A stretch of 64,000 nt of DNA from positions 1 through 64,000 of the forward strand of contig NZ_QTUA01000002.1 in the NCBI RefSeq assembly GCF_003386865.1. Direction: 5' to 3'. The DNA is from Calidifontibacter indicus (GTDB lineage Bacteria > Actinomycetota > Actinomycetes > Actinomycetales > Dermatophilaceae). The position numbers were made by a program, and so were the translations under genes. This document shows positions 18,690 through 27,032 of the stretch, piece after piece. Every line of letters begins with the position of its first letter. Within the stretch, counting starts at the first letter, position 1. The notes beneath the pieces are model-generated. The model made no database searches and was not told where the DNA came from. It saw nothing but the letters and a program-made list of their open reading frames with translations.

Positions 18690-19005
18690 CCAACGCCAAC
18701 GCCAGCTGCCCGATATCTCCTCACCTGGTTCTCCACGATGTCGCACTGCCGCTGGACGTAACTCTCACAGAGTTCGTCTTGGAGGAAACCGACAACTTGG
18801 TCCCACGGCGCCGACGCACCCTGCTGCAGGACGTCAATGACCATGCGATGACCCCGTCCAAGGATCCCGACCGCACCGGGTGGATGACGTCGTCAACATC
18901 CCGACAGGAAGCTCGCGGGCCGTGGGCGACTCAGGCCACCGCCCTCGTGGTGAACATCGCCTCGAGGCCGCTGTTGGCGAACTGTGCCGTTTTAAGGTGA
19001 GTCGC
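18690..19005. other. Gene-poor stretch before the interrupted gene
   Basis: No convincing gene. It ends with the ribosome site AAGGTGA at 18993-18999, six bases before the ATG at 19006 of the gene split by the IS21 transposon, so the promoter of that gene should lie here. Confidence 0.4.
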
Positions 19006-19031
19006 ATGTCCGTGGTCGAGGAGCAGGTCGT
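19006..19031 (+). pseudogene. 5' end of the gene split by the IS21-family transposon
   Basis: ATG at 19006 with the ribosome site AAGGTGA encodes MSVVEEQVV up to the insertion point. The last six bases (GGTCGT, 19026-19031) are the target duplication, repeated at 24541-24546. Joining base 19031 to 24547 gives one uninterrupted frame of 215 codons. Confidence 0.75.
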
Positions 19032-19073
19032 TGGCTTCGGAGGTTTCGTTCGACACCACTTGTAGGCGAGTTC
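19032..19073. repeat. Left terminal inverted repeat of the IS21-family transposon
   Basis: Begins TGGCTTCGGAGGTTTCGTTC and pairs with 24499-24540 read in reverse, with mismatches at positions 7, 15 and 28. Target duplication GGTCGT lies immediately outside. Confidence 0.85.
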
Positions 19074-19146
19074 TGACACCGAGGAGACGTGATCTGGGCC
19101 GGCGATGGTGGTCTCGGTCGACACCGCTTCTCGCACATGGCGGCGG

Positions 19147-19926
19147 TCAGGTCGTGCGCTGTTTTGCGGCTTGGGCCAGACGGTAGGAGTCGGTGCCGGT
19201 CTCGAGGATGGTGCCGCCGAAGGTGAGTCGGTCGACGATGGCAGCGCACAGCCTGGGGTCGGTAAAGGTCTTGGTCCAGCCGCCGAAGGACTCGTTGGAC
19301 GCGATCGCGACAGAGGCCTTCTCCTCGCGCTCGGTGAGGACCTGGAACAACAGCTCGGCCCCGCGCCGGTCGAGTTGCATGTATCCGAGTTCGTCGATGC
19401 AGAGCAGGTCGACGCGTCCGTAGCGGGCGATGGTCTTGGCGAGTGTCATCTCGTCGGCGGCCTCGACGAGCTCGTTGGCGAGATGGGTGGCCAGGGTGTA
19501 CTTGACCCGGTAGCCGGCCATGGCGGCCTCTGTGCCGAGCGCGATGAGCAGGTGAGATTTGCCGGTGCCGGAGTCGCCGATCAGACACAGCGGTTGCCCC
19601 TTCTGGACCCATTCGCACTTGGCGAGGGTGTGGATCACGGCGGGGTCGATGTTGGGGTTGGCGTCGAAGTCGAAGGCCCGCAGGGACTTCTCGCGGGGGA
19701 ACTTGGCGGCCTTGATCCGACGCTCGGACCGGCGTCGTGCACGGTCGTCACACTCGGCGAGCAGTAGTTCGGCGAGGTATCCGCGGTAGGACATCTGCTC
19801 GTGCCCGGCCCGGTCGGCGTAGTCGGTGAAGGAGCTGCGGATGGTGGGCATCCTCAGCATCCGGCACGCCTGGTCGATCGCGGCGTCGGCTGCTTCCTCG
19901 GTCATCCCTCGGCGCTTGGTGGTCAC
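19147..19926 (-). CDS. istB: IS21-family transposition helper ATPase
   Basis: A 259-residue AAA+ protein with Walker A GDSGTGKSHL (about 117), Walker B DLLCIDELGYMQ (about 175) and the sensor region ASNESFGGW. IstB assembles on target DNA and delivers it to the IstA transposase. The start overlaps the istA stop (ATGA), the standard istAB arrangement. Full length and intact. Confidence 0.93.
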   Translation of the reverse strand: MTTKRRGMTEEAADAAIDQACRMLRMPTIRSSFTDYADRAGHEQMSYRGYLAELLLAECDDRARRRSERRIKAAKFPREKSLRAFDFDANPNIDPAVIHTLAKCEWVQKGQPLCLIGDSGTGKSHLLIALGTEAAMAGYRVKYTLATHLANELVEAADEMTLAKTIARYGRVDLLCIDELGYMQLDRRGAELLFQVLTEREEKASVAIASNESFGGWTKTFTDPRLCAAIVDRLTFGGTILETGTDSYRLAQAAKQRTT

Positions 19927-21593
19927 GGTGCGGCTCCTTCGTTCGGCGGGTCACGGCGGCAGGCCAGCAGCTGGTCGTACTTGTCCACGCTCGGCAGCGG
20001 CCGAGTGTCGGTCGGGATGTGGGCGCGAAGCCGGCGCTCGGTCAGCGATCGCACGGCAGGGGTCTCGCCTTCACCGCGTGCCCTGTCGCCGCCCAAGTGG
20101 GTCGGGTGGTGACCTGTCTTGTCGTCGGCTCCGCCATCTTCCGTCTCGTTGTGCTTGCGCGCTTCAAGTGCGACAGCGTCCGCGGTGAGCGCGCCTGCGC
20201 GCAGCGCTGTCGCGAGCCCGGCGACGACGTGTTCGTGGGGAAGGTGCCGGTGCAGCATCAGGACCTCGATCAGCGCCCGGGTGCCGTCGGCGTCACCGTG
20301 GGCCTTGCAGGCCGCGGCCCACCAGGCGTCGTGAACGGGAGTGAACCTCCCCGATGCCCTGGCCTGTTCCAGCGCTGTCGCGCCGGGTAGCGCGCCGGGT
20401 TTGCGGAGGAGGACCTCGAGGTAGTGGTCCAGGTCGACCCGGGTCGAGCCCTTGGTCATTAGGCGCTCGTGGCGGGCGATTTCGGTCTTGCCGTCGAACA
20501 CGACCAGGTCGCTGGCGTTGAGCAGCACTCGGGCTTGACGGCCGACCATGCGGGCGGGGACGGAGTATTTGTTCATCCGAACGGCGATCTGGGCGTACCT
20601 GTCGACGCGTGGGGTGAACCAGCGGCCGGTCTCGAACGACTCGTTGGGCAGTGGCGCGAGCAGAGGCTGCTCGGTGGCGAAGTGTTCCCCGACCGTGCGG
20701 GCGCGGGATCCGATCCGCCGGCTGTCGTCGGCTTCGTCCCAGACGTCGACCATGGCGTTGAGCTCGGCGACGGAGTGGACTTCTGGGATGGGGACCAGGT
20801 GGTTGCGTCGGAACCAGCCGATCTGCCCCTCGACGCCGCCCTTCTCGTGAGCGCCTTGGATGCCGGGCTGGCAGTAGAAGGCCTCGATGCCGTAGTGGGA
20901 GCGGAACGCGGTCCACCGGTCGGCCTCGACCCGCTGGCGGGAGAACCCGATCACGCTCGCGACGGCGGCCTTGAGGTTGTCGTAGCGGATCTTCCCGGTC
21001 GGGACGCCCCCGAGGGCTCGGAACGCGTGCGTGTGGCCCTCGAAGAAGGCTTCCTGCCCGGCGGACGCACTGATCCGGTGCACGGCCTTGCCGGAGTATG
21101 AGAGTCGCAGGCTGAACAACGTGCAGGTGACCAGTTCGCCGCGCAGCCGGATCGCGACCTCGCCGAAGTCGACCTCGGCCTCGCGGCCTGGCAGGTGCTC
21201 CTGCGGAATGTACGTGTTCGCGGGTTCCCGGCCCGCTTCGATCCGGATCTCGCGGCGTCTCGTGGCGACATACTCGCGCACCATCCAGTAGGACACGTCG
21301 GTGGTGTGGTGCTCATCCTGGAGCCGGTCGAAGATCCGCTTCGCGGTGTGCCGCTGCTTGCGAGGCGCGTCCAGGTCCGCCCGCAGCCAGTCATCGATGA
21401 CGCCTCGGTACTGGTCCAGACGTGACCCGCGCTTCGGAGGTGGCTTCCGCTCCTTCGGCCAGGCCGACTCCAGTGCGGCGACCACGGTCCGGTAGCCGAC
21501 GCCGTGCTGGCGTTGCAGCGCACGATTCGAAACCCCCGCGCGGGCGTCGCGCCGAATCGCCGCATACAACTCGACTCGATTCACTGCCGGCAT
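19923..21593 (-). CDS. istA: IS21-family transposase
   Basis: A 556-residue transposase from the ATG that gives VNRVELYAAIRRDARAGVS, the usual IstA N-terminus; a longer frame from 21701 adds 36 residues overlapping the DUF1697 gene and is unlikely. An N-terminal helix-turn-helix (NRALQRQHGVGYRTV) is followed by the DDE core: AEVDFGEVAIRL, IRYDNLKAAV and HEKGGVEGQIG. It cuts the element ends and joins them to the target. Only 14 bases separate it from the DUF1697 stop, so it is probably transcribed with the passenger genes. Confidence 0.92.
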   Translation of the reverse strand: MPAVNRVELYAAIRRDARAGVSNRALQRQHGVGYRTVVAALESAWPKERKPPPKRGSRLDQYRGVIDDWLRADLDAPRKQRHTAKRIFDRLQDEHHTTDVSYWMVREYVATRRREIRIEAGREPANTYIPQEHLPGREAEVDFGEVAIRLRGELVTCTLFSLRLSYSGKAVHRISASAGQEAFFEGHTHAFRALGGVPTGKIRYDNLKAAVASVIGFSRQRVEADRWTAFRSHYGIEAFYCQPGIQGAHEKGGVEGQIGWFRRNHLVPIPEVHSVAELNAMVDVWDEADDSRRIGSRARTVGEHFATEQPLLAPLPNESFETGRWFTPRVDRYAQIAVRMNKYSVPARMVGRQARVLLNASDLVVFDGKTEIARHERLMTKGSTRVDLDHYLEVLLRKPGALPGATALEQARASGRFTPVHDAWWAAACKAHGDADGTRALIEVLMLHRHLPHEHVVAGLATALRAGALTADAVALEARKHNETEDGGADDKTGHHPTHLGGDRARGEGETPAVRSLTERRLRAHIPTDTRPLPSVDKYDQLLACRRDPPNEGAAP

Positions 21594-21607
21594 CCGCGAT
21601 GGCGGCT

Positions 21608-22138
21608 TCAGTGGGTGCTGGCCGAAATTGTCGCGAGAAGCCGCTGCATCGTCGCTACGGTCCGCGTCGTGACCGGCACGGACAGCAGTTGCTCGAGGCA
21701 CCCGGTGACGTTGCCTGCGGTCTGGCGCGGCTTCCAGCAGACGCTGTGGGCGCAGTCGGGCCCCATGGCGCGGATCTCTACGAGGCCATCTGGGCTTCGG
21801 AACGGTAAGCGGACAGTCGGGAACTGGCGCACGTCAAAGAACGAGATCATCGAGCGATAGACACCTTCCCCGGGATCTACCGGAGGCACATCCTCTACCG
21901 CGCGCCGAATTTGCTCCAGCGCCCGGATGACAACAGTTGGCTGATACCCGGTGGCCCGCAATCTGATGATCGCCGCGGCCGAGGCATTCTCCGGATCCAT
22001 GGCCTCGAAAACGACCGTGCCGTTGCTTTGGAAGCTGCGGGCGACCGCCGGGCCGCCGAACGCCTCGACGAGTTCATCACCAGTGGGACTGCCTGGGTGG
22101 CCGAGGTTGACGTTGCGGAACAAGGCGACGGTGATCAT
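21608..22138 (-). CDS. DUF1697 family protein
   Basis: A 176-residue protein with the DUF1697 N-terminus (MITVALFRNVNLG; the family typically starts with a similar strand and glycine) and the C-terminal LLSVPVTTRTVATMQRL. Function of the family is unknown. The ATG overlaps the hydrolase stop (ATGA). It is the last passenger gene before istA. Confidence 0.8.
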   Translation of the reverse strand: MITVALFRNVNLGHPGSPTGDELVEAFGGPAVARSFQSNGTVVFEAMDPENASAAAIIRLRATGYQPTVVIRALEQIRRAVEDVPPVDPGEGVYRSMISFFDVRQFPTVRLPFRSPDGLVEIRAMGPDCAHSVCWKPRQTAGNVTGCLEQLLSVPVTTRTVATMQRLLATISASTH

Positions 22139-22845
22139 GATGTGGCCAGCTCCATGGTGACGCACGCTGTCTCCGCCGGGTGGGTGATCATCGGCCAGTG
22201 GCCGGCGTCGAGCGTGCGGTAGCTCCATCCGAGCTTCTCCGCTGACACCTCGGCGACTGGAGGACTGGTCCGGAGGCAGCGAACGTACGCTACGGGCACG
22301 CCGGCTGCGCTCAGTGGCTCGTTGATCGCAGGTTGCGTGTAGGTGCCGATCGGCTGCGCGGTCAGATGCTGCTGCATCCACGCGAAGTCGGCGTCACCGA
22401 TCCCGTTGTCCGGGTAGAGCTGGTCGAGCTGATCCCGGGAGAACCACGGGATCGCCCCGTCGTTGGCCAGGCTCGTCATGAACCCGGCGACCTCGGCCCC
22501 CATCACGTCGAACCACGACCTGCCCGGCTGCGGCAGAACGGCATCGATGAAGATGAGTCGGCGGATGCTCTGTGGTCGTCTTTCGAGCACTCCTGCCGCG
22601 ACGTAGCCGGCGAATGAGTGAGCGACGAGAGTGGCATCCGCTTGGTCGCTGAGGGCTTCGTCGATGTCCTCGATCCAGTTATCCAGACTGACGGCGTTCG
22701 CGGGCGTCGCGTCATCGCCCGTCGTGCGTAGTTGCGGCGTGATGGTGTGGAATCCGTGGTCGTGCAGGATCGGTCTGACGCGTTCCCAGGCCCAAGGACC
22801 AAGGCCGCTACCTCCGATGAGGACGATGGGGCTGCTTGCGGTCAT
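22135..22845 (-). CDS. Alpha/beta hydrolase
   Basis: A 236-residue enzyme of the alpha/beta-hydrolase fold: oxyanion loop GGSGLGPWAW (residues 9-18), nucleophile elbow VAHSFAGY (Ser about 75), and C-terminal catalytic His in LDAGHWPMITHP. This resembles esterases of the salicylate-esterase/EstC group; substrate unknown. Coupled by ATGA overlaps with the epoxide hydrolase upstream and DUF1697 downstream, so the three form one passenger operon. Confidence 0.85.
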   Translation of the reverse strand: MTASSPIVLIGGSGLGPWAWERVRPILHDHGFHTITPQLRTTGDDATPANAVSLDNWIEDIDEALSDQADATLVAHSFAGYVAAGVLERRPQSIRRLIFIDAVLPQPGRSWFDVMGAEVAGFMTSLANDGAIPWFSRDQLDQLYPDNGIGDADFAWMQQHLTAQPIGTYTQPAINEPLSAAGVPVAYVRCLRTSPPVAEVSAEKLGWSYRTLDAGHWPMITHPAETACVTMELATS

Positions 22846-23945
22846 GTGTCTGCTCCTATGCGGTTCATGAAGTCGGTCAGGTCGTCGACGAGCTCGGCGG
22901 GCGAATCGAGTGAGGCGACGTGGCCACCGCTGTCGTGTGAGTACCAGGCCACGAGGTTGTTCGCTCGGGACGACACCGAGCGGGCGGCGAAGTCTCCATG
23001 ACCGAAAACGCTCACTGCGGTCGGCACGCCCCCGGCCGCGGCATCCACGTCCGGAGCGTCCATCGAATAGATCCGCATGCTGGTGCCGGCACTCGCTGTC
23101 AGCCAGTAGAGAGTCGCGTTGGCCACGATGAAGTCGGTTCCTAGGCCGAAGTCGTCCCCCAGTGGGGCCTGCCAAAGCTGGTACTTGTCAAGCTGCCAGG
23201 CGAGCAGCCCTACGGGAGAGTCCGACAACGCGAATGCCAGCGAGTCCGGTCGGCGACTCTGCAGCTGAAGGTATCCGCCGCCGTCGACGGCGAACCTCTG
23301 CAGCCTGCTCCAAGCAGGCTCGTCGTCCGCGCTCTCGGCCATGAAGCCTCGTAGCCCTGCGCTCACGTGGACACCGATAACCCGCTCGGGTTCGACTGCG
23401 GCGATGGCTCGAGCGACGACGGACCCCCAGTCCTGTCCATGGACGAGGAACCGGTGGTGGCCCATCGCCCGCATGGCATCAGCCAGTGCGCGCGCTGAGT
23501 CGGTGATCGACCAGGAACCTGGTGGCAAAGTCGAGGTGCCGAACCCGGGAAGGGAAGCAAGCACGATCTCGGAGGCGAGAGTCCGGAGAGGCTCGATCAC
23601 ACGGTGGAAGGCGAGGAAAGAGGTGGGCCAGCCGTGCAGAAGCAACATTGGCACGCACCCTGATCCGCGGACCCTGACGGCATGGACGCGGGTGCCCGCG
23701 ATCCTGAAGTCGACGTGCTCACCCAATCCGTCGTGGCTCTTCTGCTGAAGCCAGTGGTCCCACTCAGTCGCATAGTGCTCCACGATCGACGGCGCAAGAC
23801 CGCGCGCCCCCTCGCCCAACGATGGCAGCACCGGCCACCGCGTCTGACTCAAGCGGCTACGGAGCGACTCGAAACCCGCATCGGCCCCGAGTGCACCCAC
23901 GAGAAGTTGGTAGCATGCTGTCACATTGCCAAACCCTAGGCACAT
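22842..23945 (-). CDS. Epoxide hydrolase with EHN domain
   Basis: A 367-residue alpha/beta-hydrolase of the microsomal epoxide-hydrolase type. The EHN motif is in FESLRSRLSQTRWP, the oxyanion motif in LLLHGWPTSFLAF, the nucleophile Asp in VHGQDWGSVVA (about 170), and the base His in SGGHVASLDSP. It would open epoxides to diols in the cytoplasm. The first residues are not family-like, so translation may begin at the GTG near 23900. The promoter region holds a MarR-type operator shared with the divergent regulator. Confidence 0.85.
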   Translation of the reverse strand: MCLGFGNVTACYQLLVGALGADAGFESLRSRLSQTRWPVLPSLGEGARGLAPSIVEHYATEWDHWLQQKSHDGLGEHVDFRIAGTRVHAVRVRGSGCVPMLLLHGWPTSFLAFHRVIEPLRTLASEIVLASLPGFGTSTLPPGSWSITDSARALADAMRAMGHHRFLVHGQDWGSVVARAIAAVEPERVIGVHVSAGLRGFMAESADDEPAWSRLQRFAVDGGGYLQLQSRRPDSLAFALSDSPVGLLAWQLDKYQLWQAPLGDDFGLGTDFIVANATLYWLTASAGTSMRIYSMDAPDVDAAAGGVPTAVSVFGHGDFAARSVSSRANNLVAWYSHDSGGHVASLDSPAELVDDLTDFMNRIGADT

Positions 23946-23960
23946 GACAGTCTGCTGTCA
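23945..23960. promoter_or_regulatory. MarR operator candidate
   Basis: TGACAG and CTGTCA are perfectly inverted around TCTG, 12 bp upstream of the MarR start and at the edge of the epoxide hydrolase gene. A third CTGTCA lies near 23918-23923. Position fits control of both divergent transcripts. Confidence 0.55.
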
Positions 23961-23972
23961 AAGGAGAGTTGC

Positions 23973-24407
23973 GTGAACCCCGACGCCGACGCGGCACTGC
24001 ATGCCATCTTCGAGGTCAATCGGCTCCTGCGCGACGCCGGGGAGCGAGTGTCCGCGGCGGCAAGTCAAACACATTCCCGGCGCATGGTCCTCCAAGCCGG
24101 CGATCGCGCCACCGTCCCGGACATCGCCCGCCGGCTCGGGCTCCAGCGGCAGAGCGTTCAGCGCGTCGCCGACGAACTCGTAGCAGACGGTCTTGCGCGC
24201 TACGAGGACAACCCACGCCACCAGCGGTCCCGACTCCTCGTCACGACGGCAGCCGGAAAGAGCGCACTCGCGGCGATCCAGAGCGCTCACCGCGCGTGGG
24301 TCGCGGAAGTGGTAGCCACAGTCGGCGAGCTCGACTGGGAACGCCTCAACGGTGACCTTGGCCGCATCGCGCAGGCCGTTGGGCACCACGCACGGCAGCC
24401 TGGCTAA
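23973..24407 (+). CDS. MarR-family transcriptional regulator
   Basis: A 144-residue protein with the MarR winged helix (TVPDIARRLGLQRQSVQRVA, wing LARYEDNPRHQRSRLLVTT). The start is a GTG preceded by AAGGAGAG. MarR proteins usually repress a divergent operon until a small aromatic or electrophilic ligand binds. Here that operon contains the epoxide hydrolase and probably istA and istB, because all lie in the same direction with minimal gaps. Confidence 0.88.
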   Translation: MNPDADAALHAIFEVNRLLRDAGERVSAAASQTHSRRMVLQAGDRATVPDIARRLGLQRQSVQRVADELVADGLARYEDNPRHQRSRLLVTTAAGKSALAAIQSAHRAWVAEVVATVGELDWERLNGDLGRIAQAVGHHARQPG

Positions 24408-24498
24408 GTCACGGCATGCACGGCCAAGCATCTGTGCTGGCGTCTGGTGGTGTCGACTCTCGCCAACATGCTGACCCGATGGATCCTCGTCGGTGCTC

Positions 24499-24540
24499 GA
24501 ACTCGCCTACAACTGGTGTCGAACGGAACCTCCCAAGCCA
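24499..24540. repeat. Right terminal inverted repeat of the IS21-family transposon
   Basis: Ends GGAACCTCCCAAGCCA, the reverse complement of the left end with three mismatches in 42. The duplicated target GGTCGT follows at 24541-24546. Confidence 0.85.
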
Positions 24541-24546
24541 GGTCGT

Positions 24547-25168
24547 GATCGTGCACGCGCTGATCGGCCGTGTGATGAGCCAGGCCGACCACGCGCCGCG
24601 AGGCACGAACATCGCGCTGCGGTGTTGGGAGATCCGCAACGAGCTCGAGGCCTTCGGCGCCGGCGACGACCCGGACGTGCTTGCGAATAAGCACGACGAC
24701 CGCCCGATGGGCGAGCTACTCGAGGCTTCCGTGGCCGGGCTCGGCACCGGTCGAGGGCCCGACGCCCAGGCATTGGAGGGGTTCATCCGTGGTGAGCACG
24801 TCACCGAAACGTTCAGTGACCAGGTGCGGACTGTGGTCGGTTGGGAGCAGATCGCGGTCAGTGCCCGGTTGCTGATGAGCACCCTGTCGCGGCCGTATCC
24901 GGTCGAGGCCGCCGCTGCCGGGCAGCGTGGCCGGTGGGTGCCCCTGCCTGCGGACTCGCCGCCGGCCCAGGCCCTCCTCGATTCGACTGCGGCCGCTCAC
25001 CGTGCGTCGGGCGAGATGGTCGCGATGGTCCGGGCTCGGGACATGCATGCTCACAACTTCCCGAACACGCGAGCCTTCGGACAGGGCACCTCAACCGACG
25101 CATCGGCTATGCCGACTGTCCTCGGCATGGAGGCCGCGCGCGAACCTGGTCATGGGCTTAGCCGCTGA
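24547..25168 (+). pseudogene. 3' part of the gene split by the IS21-family transposon
   Basis: The remaining 206 codons, in frame with the fragment at 19006 once the element and one target copy are removed. The rebuilt 215-residue protein is soluble, with a helical middle (FIRGEHVTETFSDQVRTVVG) and an Ala-rich C-terminal helix ending MVAMVRARDMHAHNFPN. No family recognised. It lies between the toxin-antitoxin pair and ArsR-like genes. A frame starting inside the transposon end at 24416 could make a fused product but lacks a ribosome site. Confidence 0.7.
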
Positions 25169-25226
25169 CGGAGCGGTCCCCCGTCGCCGCACGGCTGGAC
25201 GTCCCCCGGTACAGAAGTTGGATGGG

Positions 25227-25529
25227 ATGGCGCTGCCGTTGGCAGAGCGGATTCGGGTGGCAGCGGATCTACGGCCAGCCGCGCAAGTGTTCGCCGCGTT
25301 GGGCAACGTCGTCAGGTTGGAAATCGTGAAGGTGCTGTCCGAGCAAGGCCCGATGACCGCCGCCGAGCTGCGGGTCGCGATGTCAGCCGGCGACATCAGC
25401 CCACACCTGAGGCTGCTGATCGAGGCGGGGATCATCGAGCGGGCCGGCCACCGGAAAGGCTCCGGGGCACCGATCATCTTCGCCCTGGTCGACGATGCCC
25501 TCAATGCGATCATCTTCCTGCTGCGCTGA
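25227..25529 (+). CDS. ArsR-like winged-helix protein
   Basis: A 100-residue protein, almost entirely one winged helix (FAALGNVVRLEIVKVLSEQG, TAAELRVAMSAGDISPHLRLL). The ArsR/SmtB fold is clear, but no metal-binding cysteines are present, so any ligand is not a thiol-bound metal. The next reading frame is a truncated relative, so a duplication is likely. Confidence 0.7.
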   Translation: MALPLAERIRVAADLRPAAQVFAALGNVVRLEIVKVLSEQGPMTAAELRVAMSAGDISPHLRLLIEAGIIERAGHRKGSGAPIIFALVDDALNAIIFLLR

Positions 25530-25534
25530 GGTCC

Positions 25535-25708
25535 GTGCGTACGCCGTTGCGAACTGGGCGCGACCACGCCGCCCTCGCATTCGTGCTGTCCACTCTCGGC
25601 CACCCCACCCGCCTCGAGGTCGTGCAGTGGCTCCTGTTGCGTGGCCCGTTGTCGGTCCGCGGCCTGCGCGAGTTCATGACTGGTGACATCACTGGGGCTC
25701 CAGCGTGA
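25535..25708 (+). pseudogene. Truncated second ArsR-like winged-helix protein
   Basis: A 57-residue frame from GTG at 25535. It aligns with the preceding protein (LSTLGHPTRLEVVQWLLLRG against FAALGNVVRLEIVKVLSEQG, then LREFMTGDI against LRVAMSAGDI) but ends at the recognition-helix turn (GDITGAPA, stop). The missing recognition helix and wing mean it should not bind DNA normally. Confidence 0.5.
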
Positions 25709-25720
25709 CCGGTCACCGGC

Positions 25721-26179
25721 CTACAGCGGCAACGTCATGAACACGCTATTGGGATCCGCCGCATAGGAACCGAACGGTGCACAGTCAGTGAACCCCGCCT
25801 TGCGATAGAACGCCCGCGCGGGAGCGAAGAACTCCATGCTCCCCGTCTCCAACGACACCCTGCCGACGCCGCGCGATCGAGCATTTCGCAAAGCGTGGTC
25901 CAACAACTGCGAGGCGATGCCCTCGCCCCGACGCGCTGGCGCGGTCCGCATGCTCTTCAACTCTTCATGCCCCACAGTCAACTCAGCCAGAGCGACTGTT
26001 CCCACCACTGCACCCGAGTCACGAGCAACCCACAACCGCACACCCGGTCCCTGAAGTGAACTGAGGTCGAGTGCGTGCCGACTCTCCACAGGAGCAGTCG
26101 GAGCCAGGTCATCCAGGTGCTCCTGCAGGAACATCACAAGCTGCTCATCCTCGAAATCAGGCTCCGCGATATCGATCAT
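25721..26179 (-). CDS. GNAT-family N-acetyltransferase
   Basis: A 152-residue protein from the ATG giving IDIAEPDFEDEQLVMFL. The acetyl-CoA loop is TAPARRGEGIASQLLDHAL (motif A, about 88-105), preceded by the strand ELKSMRTAP and followed by LETGSMEFFAPARAFYRKAG, the typical C-terminal pattern. It acetylates an amine of unknown identity. It converges with the ArsR-like genes. Confidence 0.88.
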   Translation of the reverse strand: MIDIAEPDFEDEQLVMFLQEHLDDLAPTAPVESRHALDLSSLQGPGVRLWVARDSGAVVGTVALAELTVGHEELKSMRTAPARRGEGIASQLLDHALRNARSRGVGRVSLETGSMEFFAPARAFYRKAGFTDCAPFGSYAADPNSVFMTLPL

Positions 26180-26632
26180 GTCCCAATCAAACCGGGTCCA
26201 AGTCAAACCGTCACACCGGGGCCGAACCCAGTTGACATAGCCAGAACCGGTGGGGCGAGAGAAGCGCACGGGTGGACCGATGGTCAACGCACTACTGCCC
26301 GGGGTGATCGACAAGGTGGCATCCCTCCTGTCCGCCAGCCCGACCGGCCAGTAGACCCGGTTGCGACCCGGCGCGTTCTGACCGGGCGCAGTAGCTTCGC
26401 CCCTTGAGAGTGAGGGTGTGTTGTTGGCGAGTTGGGAATCACCCTTTGGGGCGTATCTCCCGTTCTCCCTGGCCTCTTGGACCGAACAGCGACAGTCGGA
26501 GGTGTGGAGAATGACCCACCCTCGCGGTTAGAGTCCGTATTGCCTCCCCTTCTCCAGGGCCACCTATGACCTAGCGCGGTGACGCCGGGCCACAAGGCTC
26601 GGGCCGCGTGATGGAGAAAGGTAGGTACGAAG
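26180..26632. other. Gene-poor stretch
   Basis: No supported gene. It contains the upstream region of the GNAT gene (minus) and the leader of the small ORF at 26633, including a GAAAGG ribosome site near 26613. Confidence 0.4.
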
Positions 26633-26827
26633 ATGGTTGAGAGACCAGATTCGGGCGATGCCCCTGAGGAGACGAAGGCGGCGGAGCAGAGCAACGAAAA
26701 GGGACCCTCCACCTCGGTAAAGGTCGGGTCCCTAGTCGTGAACACTGCCGCCGCGGCGGCATCGCATGAGGTGGGGTCGTGGCTAGGCCATGAACTCATC
26801 TCGTGGGTGATCCAGCTTTTTAGCTGA
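26633..26827 (+). CDS. Small hypothetical protein
   Basis: A 64-residue protein with an acidic N-terminal half (SGDAPEETKAAEQSNEKG) and a C-terminal amphipathic or membrane-associating segment (SHEVGSWLGHELISWVIQLF). The leader has GAAAGG about 14 bases before the ATG. No family known. A direct repeat GGGGCGTCCC occurs twice just downstream. It could be a small holin-like or membrane-associated protein, but that is a guess. Confidence 0.45.
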   Translation: MVERPDSGDAPEETKAAEQSNEKGPSTSVKVGSLVVNTAAAAASHEVGSWLGHELISWVIQLFS

Positions 26828-27032
26828 GCCACCCGGCGGGGCGTCCCTCTGGCCAGGGGCGTCCCGTCTGTTTGTGCGGAGCTGATGCTTGCGCGTCAAC
26901 TCGTAGCCCACACCGTAGCACCCAGATTCCTGGGTCAATAACCCGTTCTGAGACGAAATTTTTCACGGTATCCCCCGGCCCGGGGCGCTGTTCGGGTCGC
27001 TGCACCCCTCTCCGATCTTGGCCTGACTCGAA

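Larger units (their letters stand above)
19032..24540 (-). mobile_element. IS21-family transposon with passenger genes (5,509 bp)
   Basis: The element starts TGGCTT and ends AAGCCA, with 42-bp terminal inverted repeats matching at 39 positions. It is flanked by a perfect 6-bp direct repeat GGTCGT (19026-19031 and 24541-24546), the usual signature of IS21 insertion. Inside lie, all on the minus strand, an epoxide hydrolase, an alpha/beta hydrolase, a DUF1697 protein, istA and istB, plus a divergent MarR gene. Ordinary IS21 elements are about 2-2.5 kb and carry only istA and istB. Extra copies of a GGTGTCGA-type motif near both ends look like IstA binding sites. Removal restores a split gene exactly. 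Confidence 0.85.

Noticed and set aside
19923-21701. IstA starting 36 residues upstream
   Set aside because: The extra part overlaps the DUF1697 gene and has no homology; IstA proteins start near VELYAAIRRD.
24416-24540. Second, deleted IS21 copy at the right side (composite transposon)
   Set aside because: Perfect 6-bp duplication at the outer borders and exact gene repair show one unit; a composite of two IS copies would not need the internal copy to be lost.
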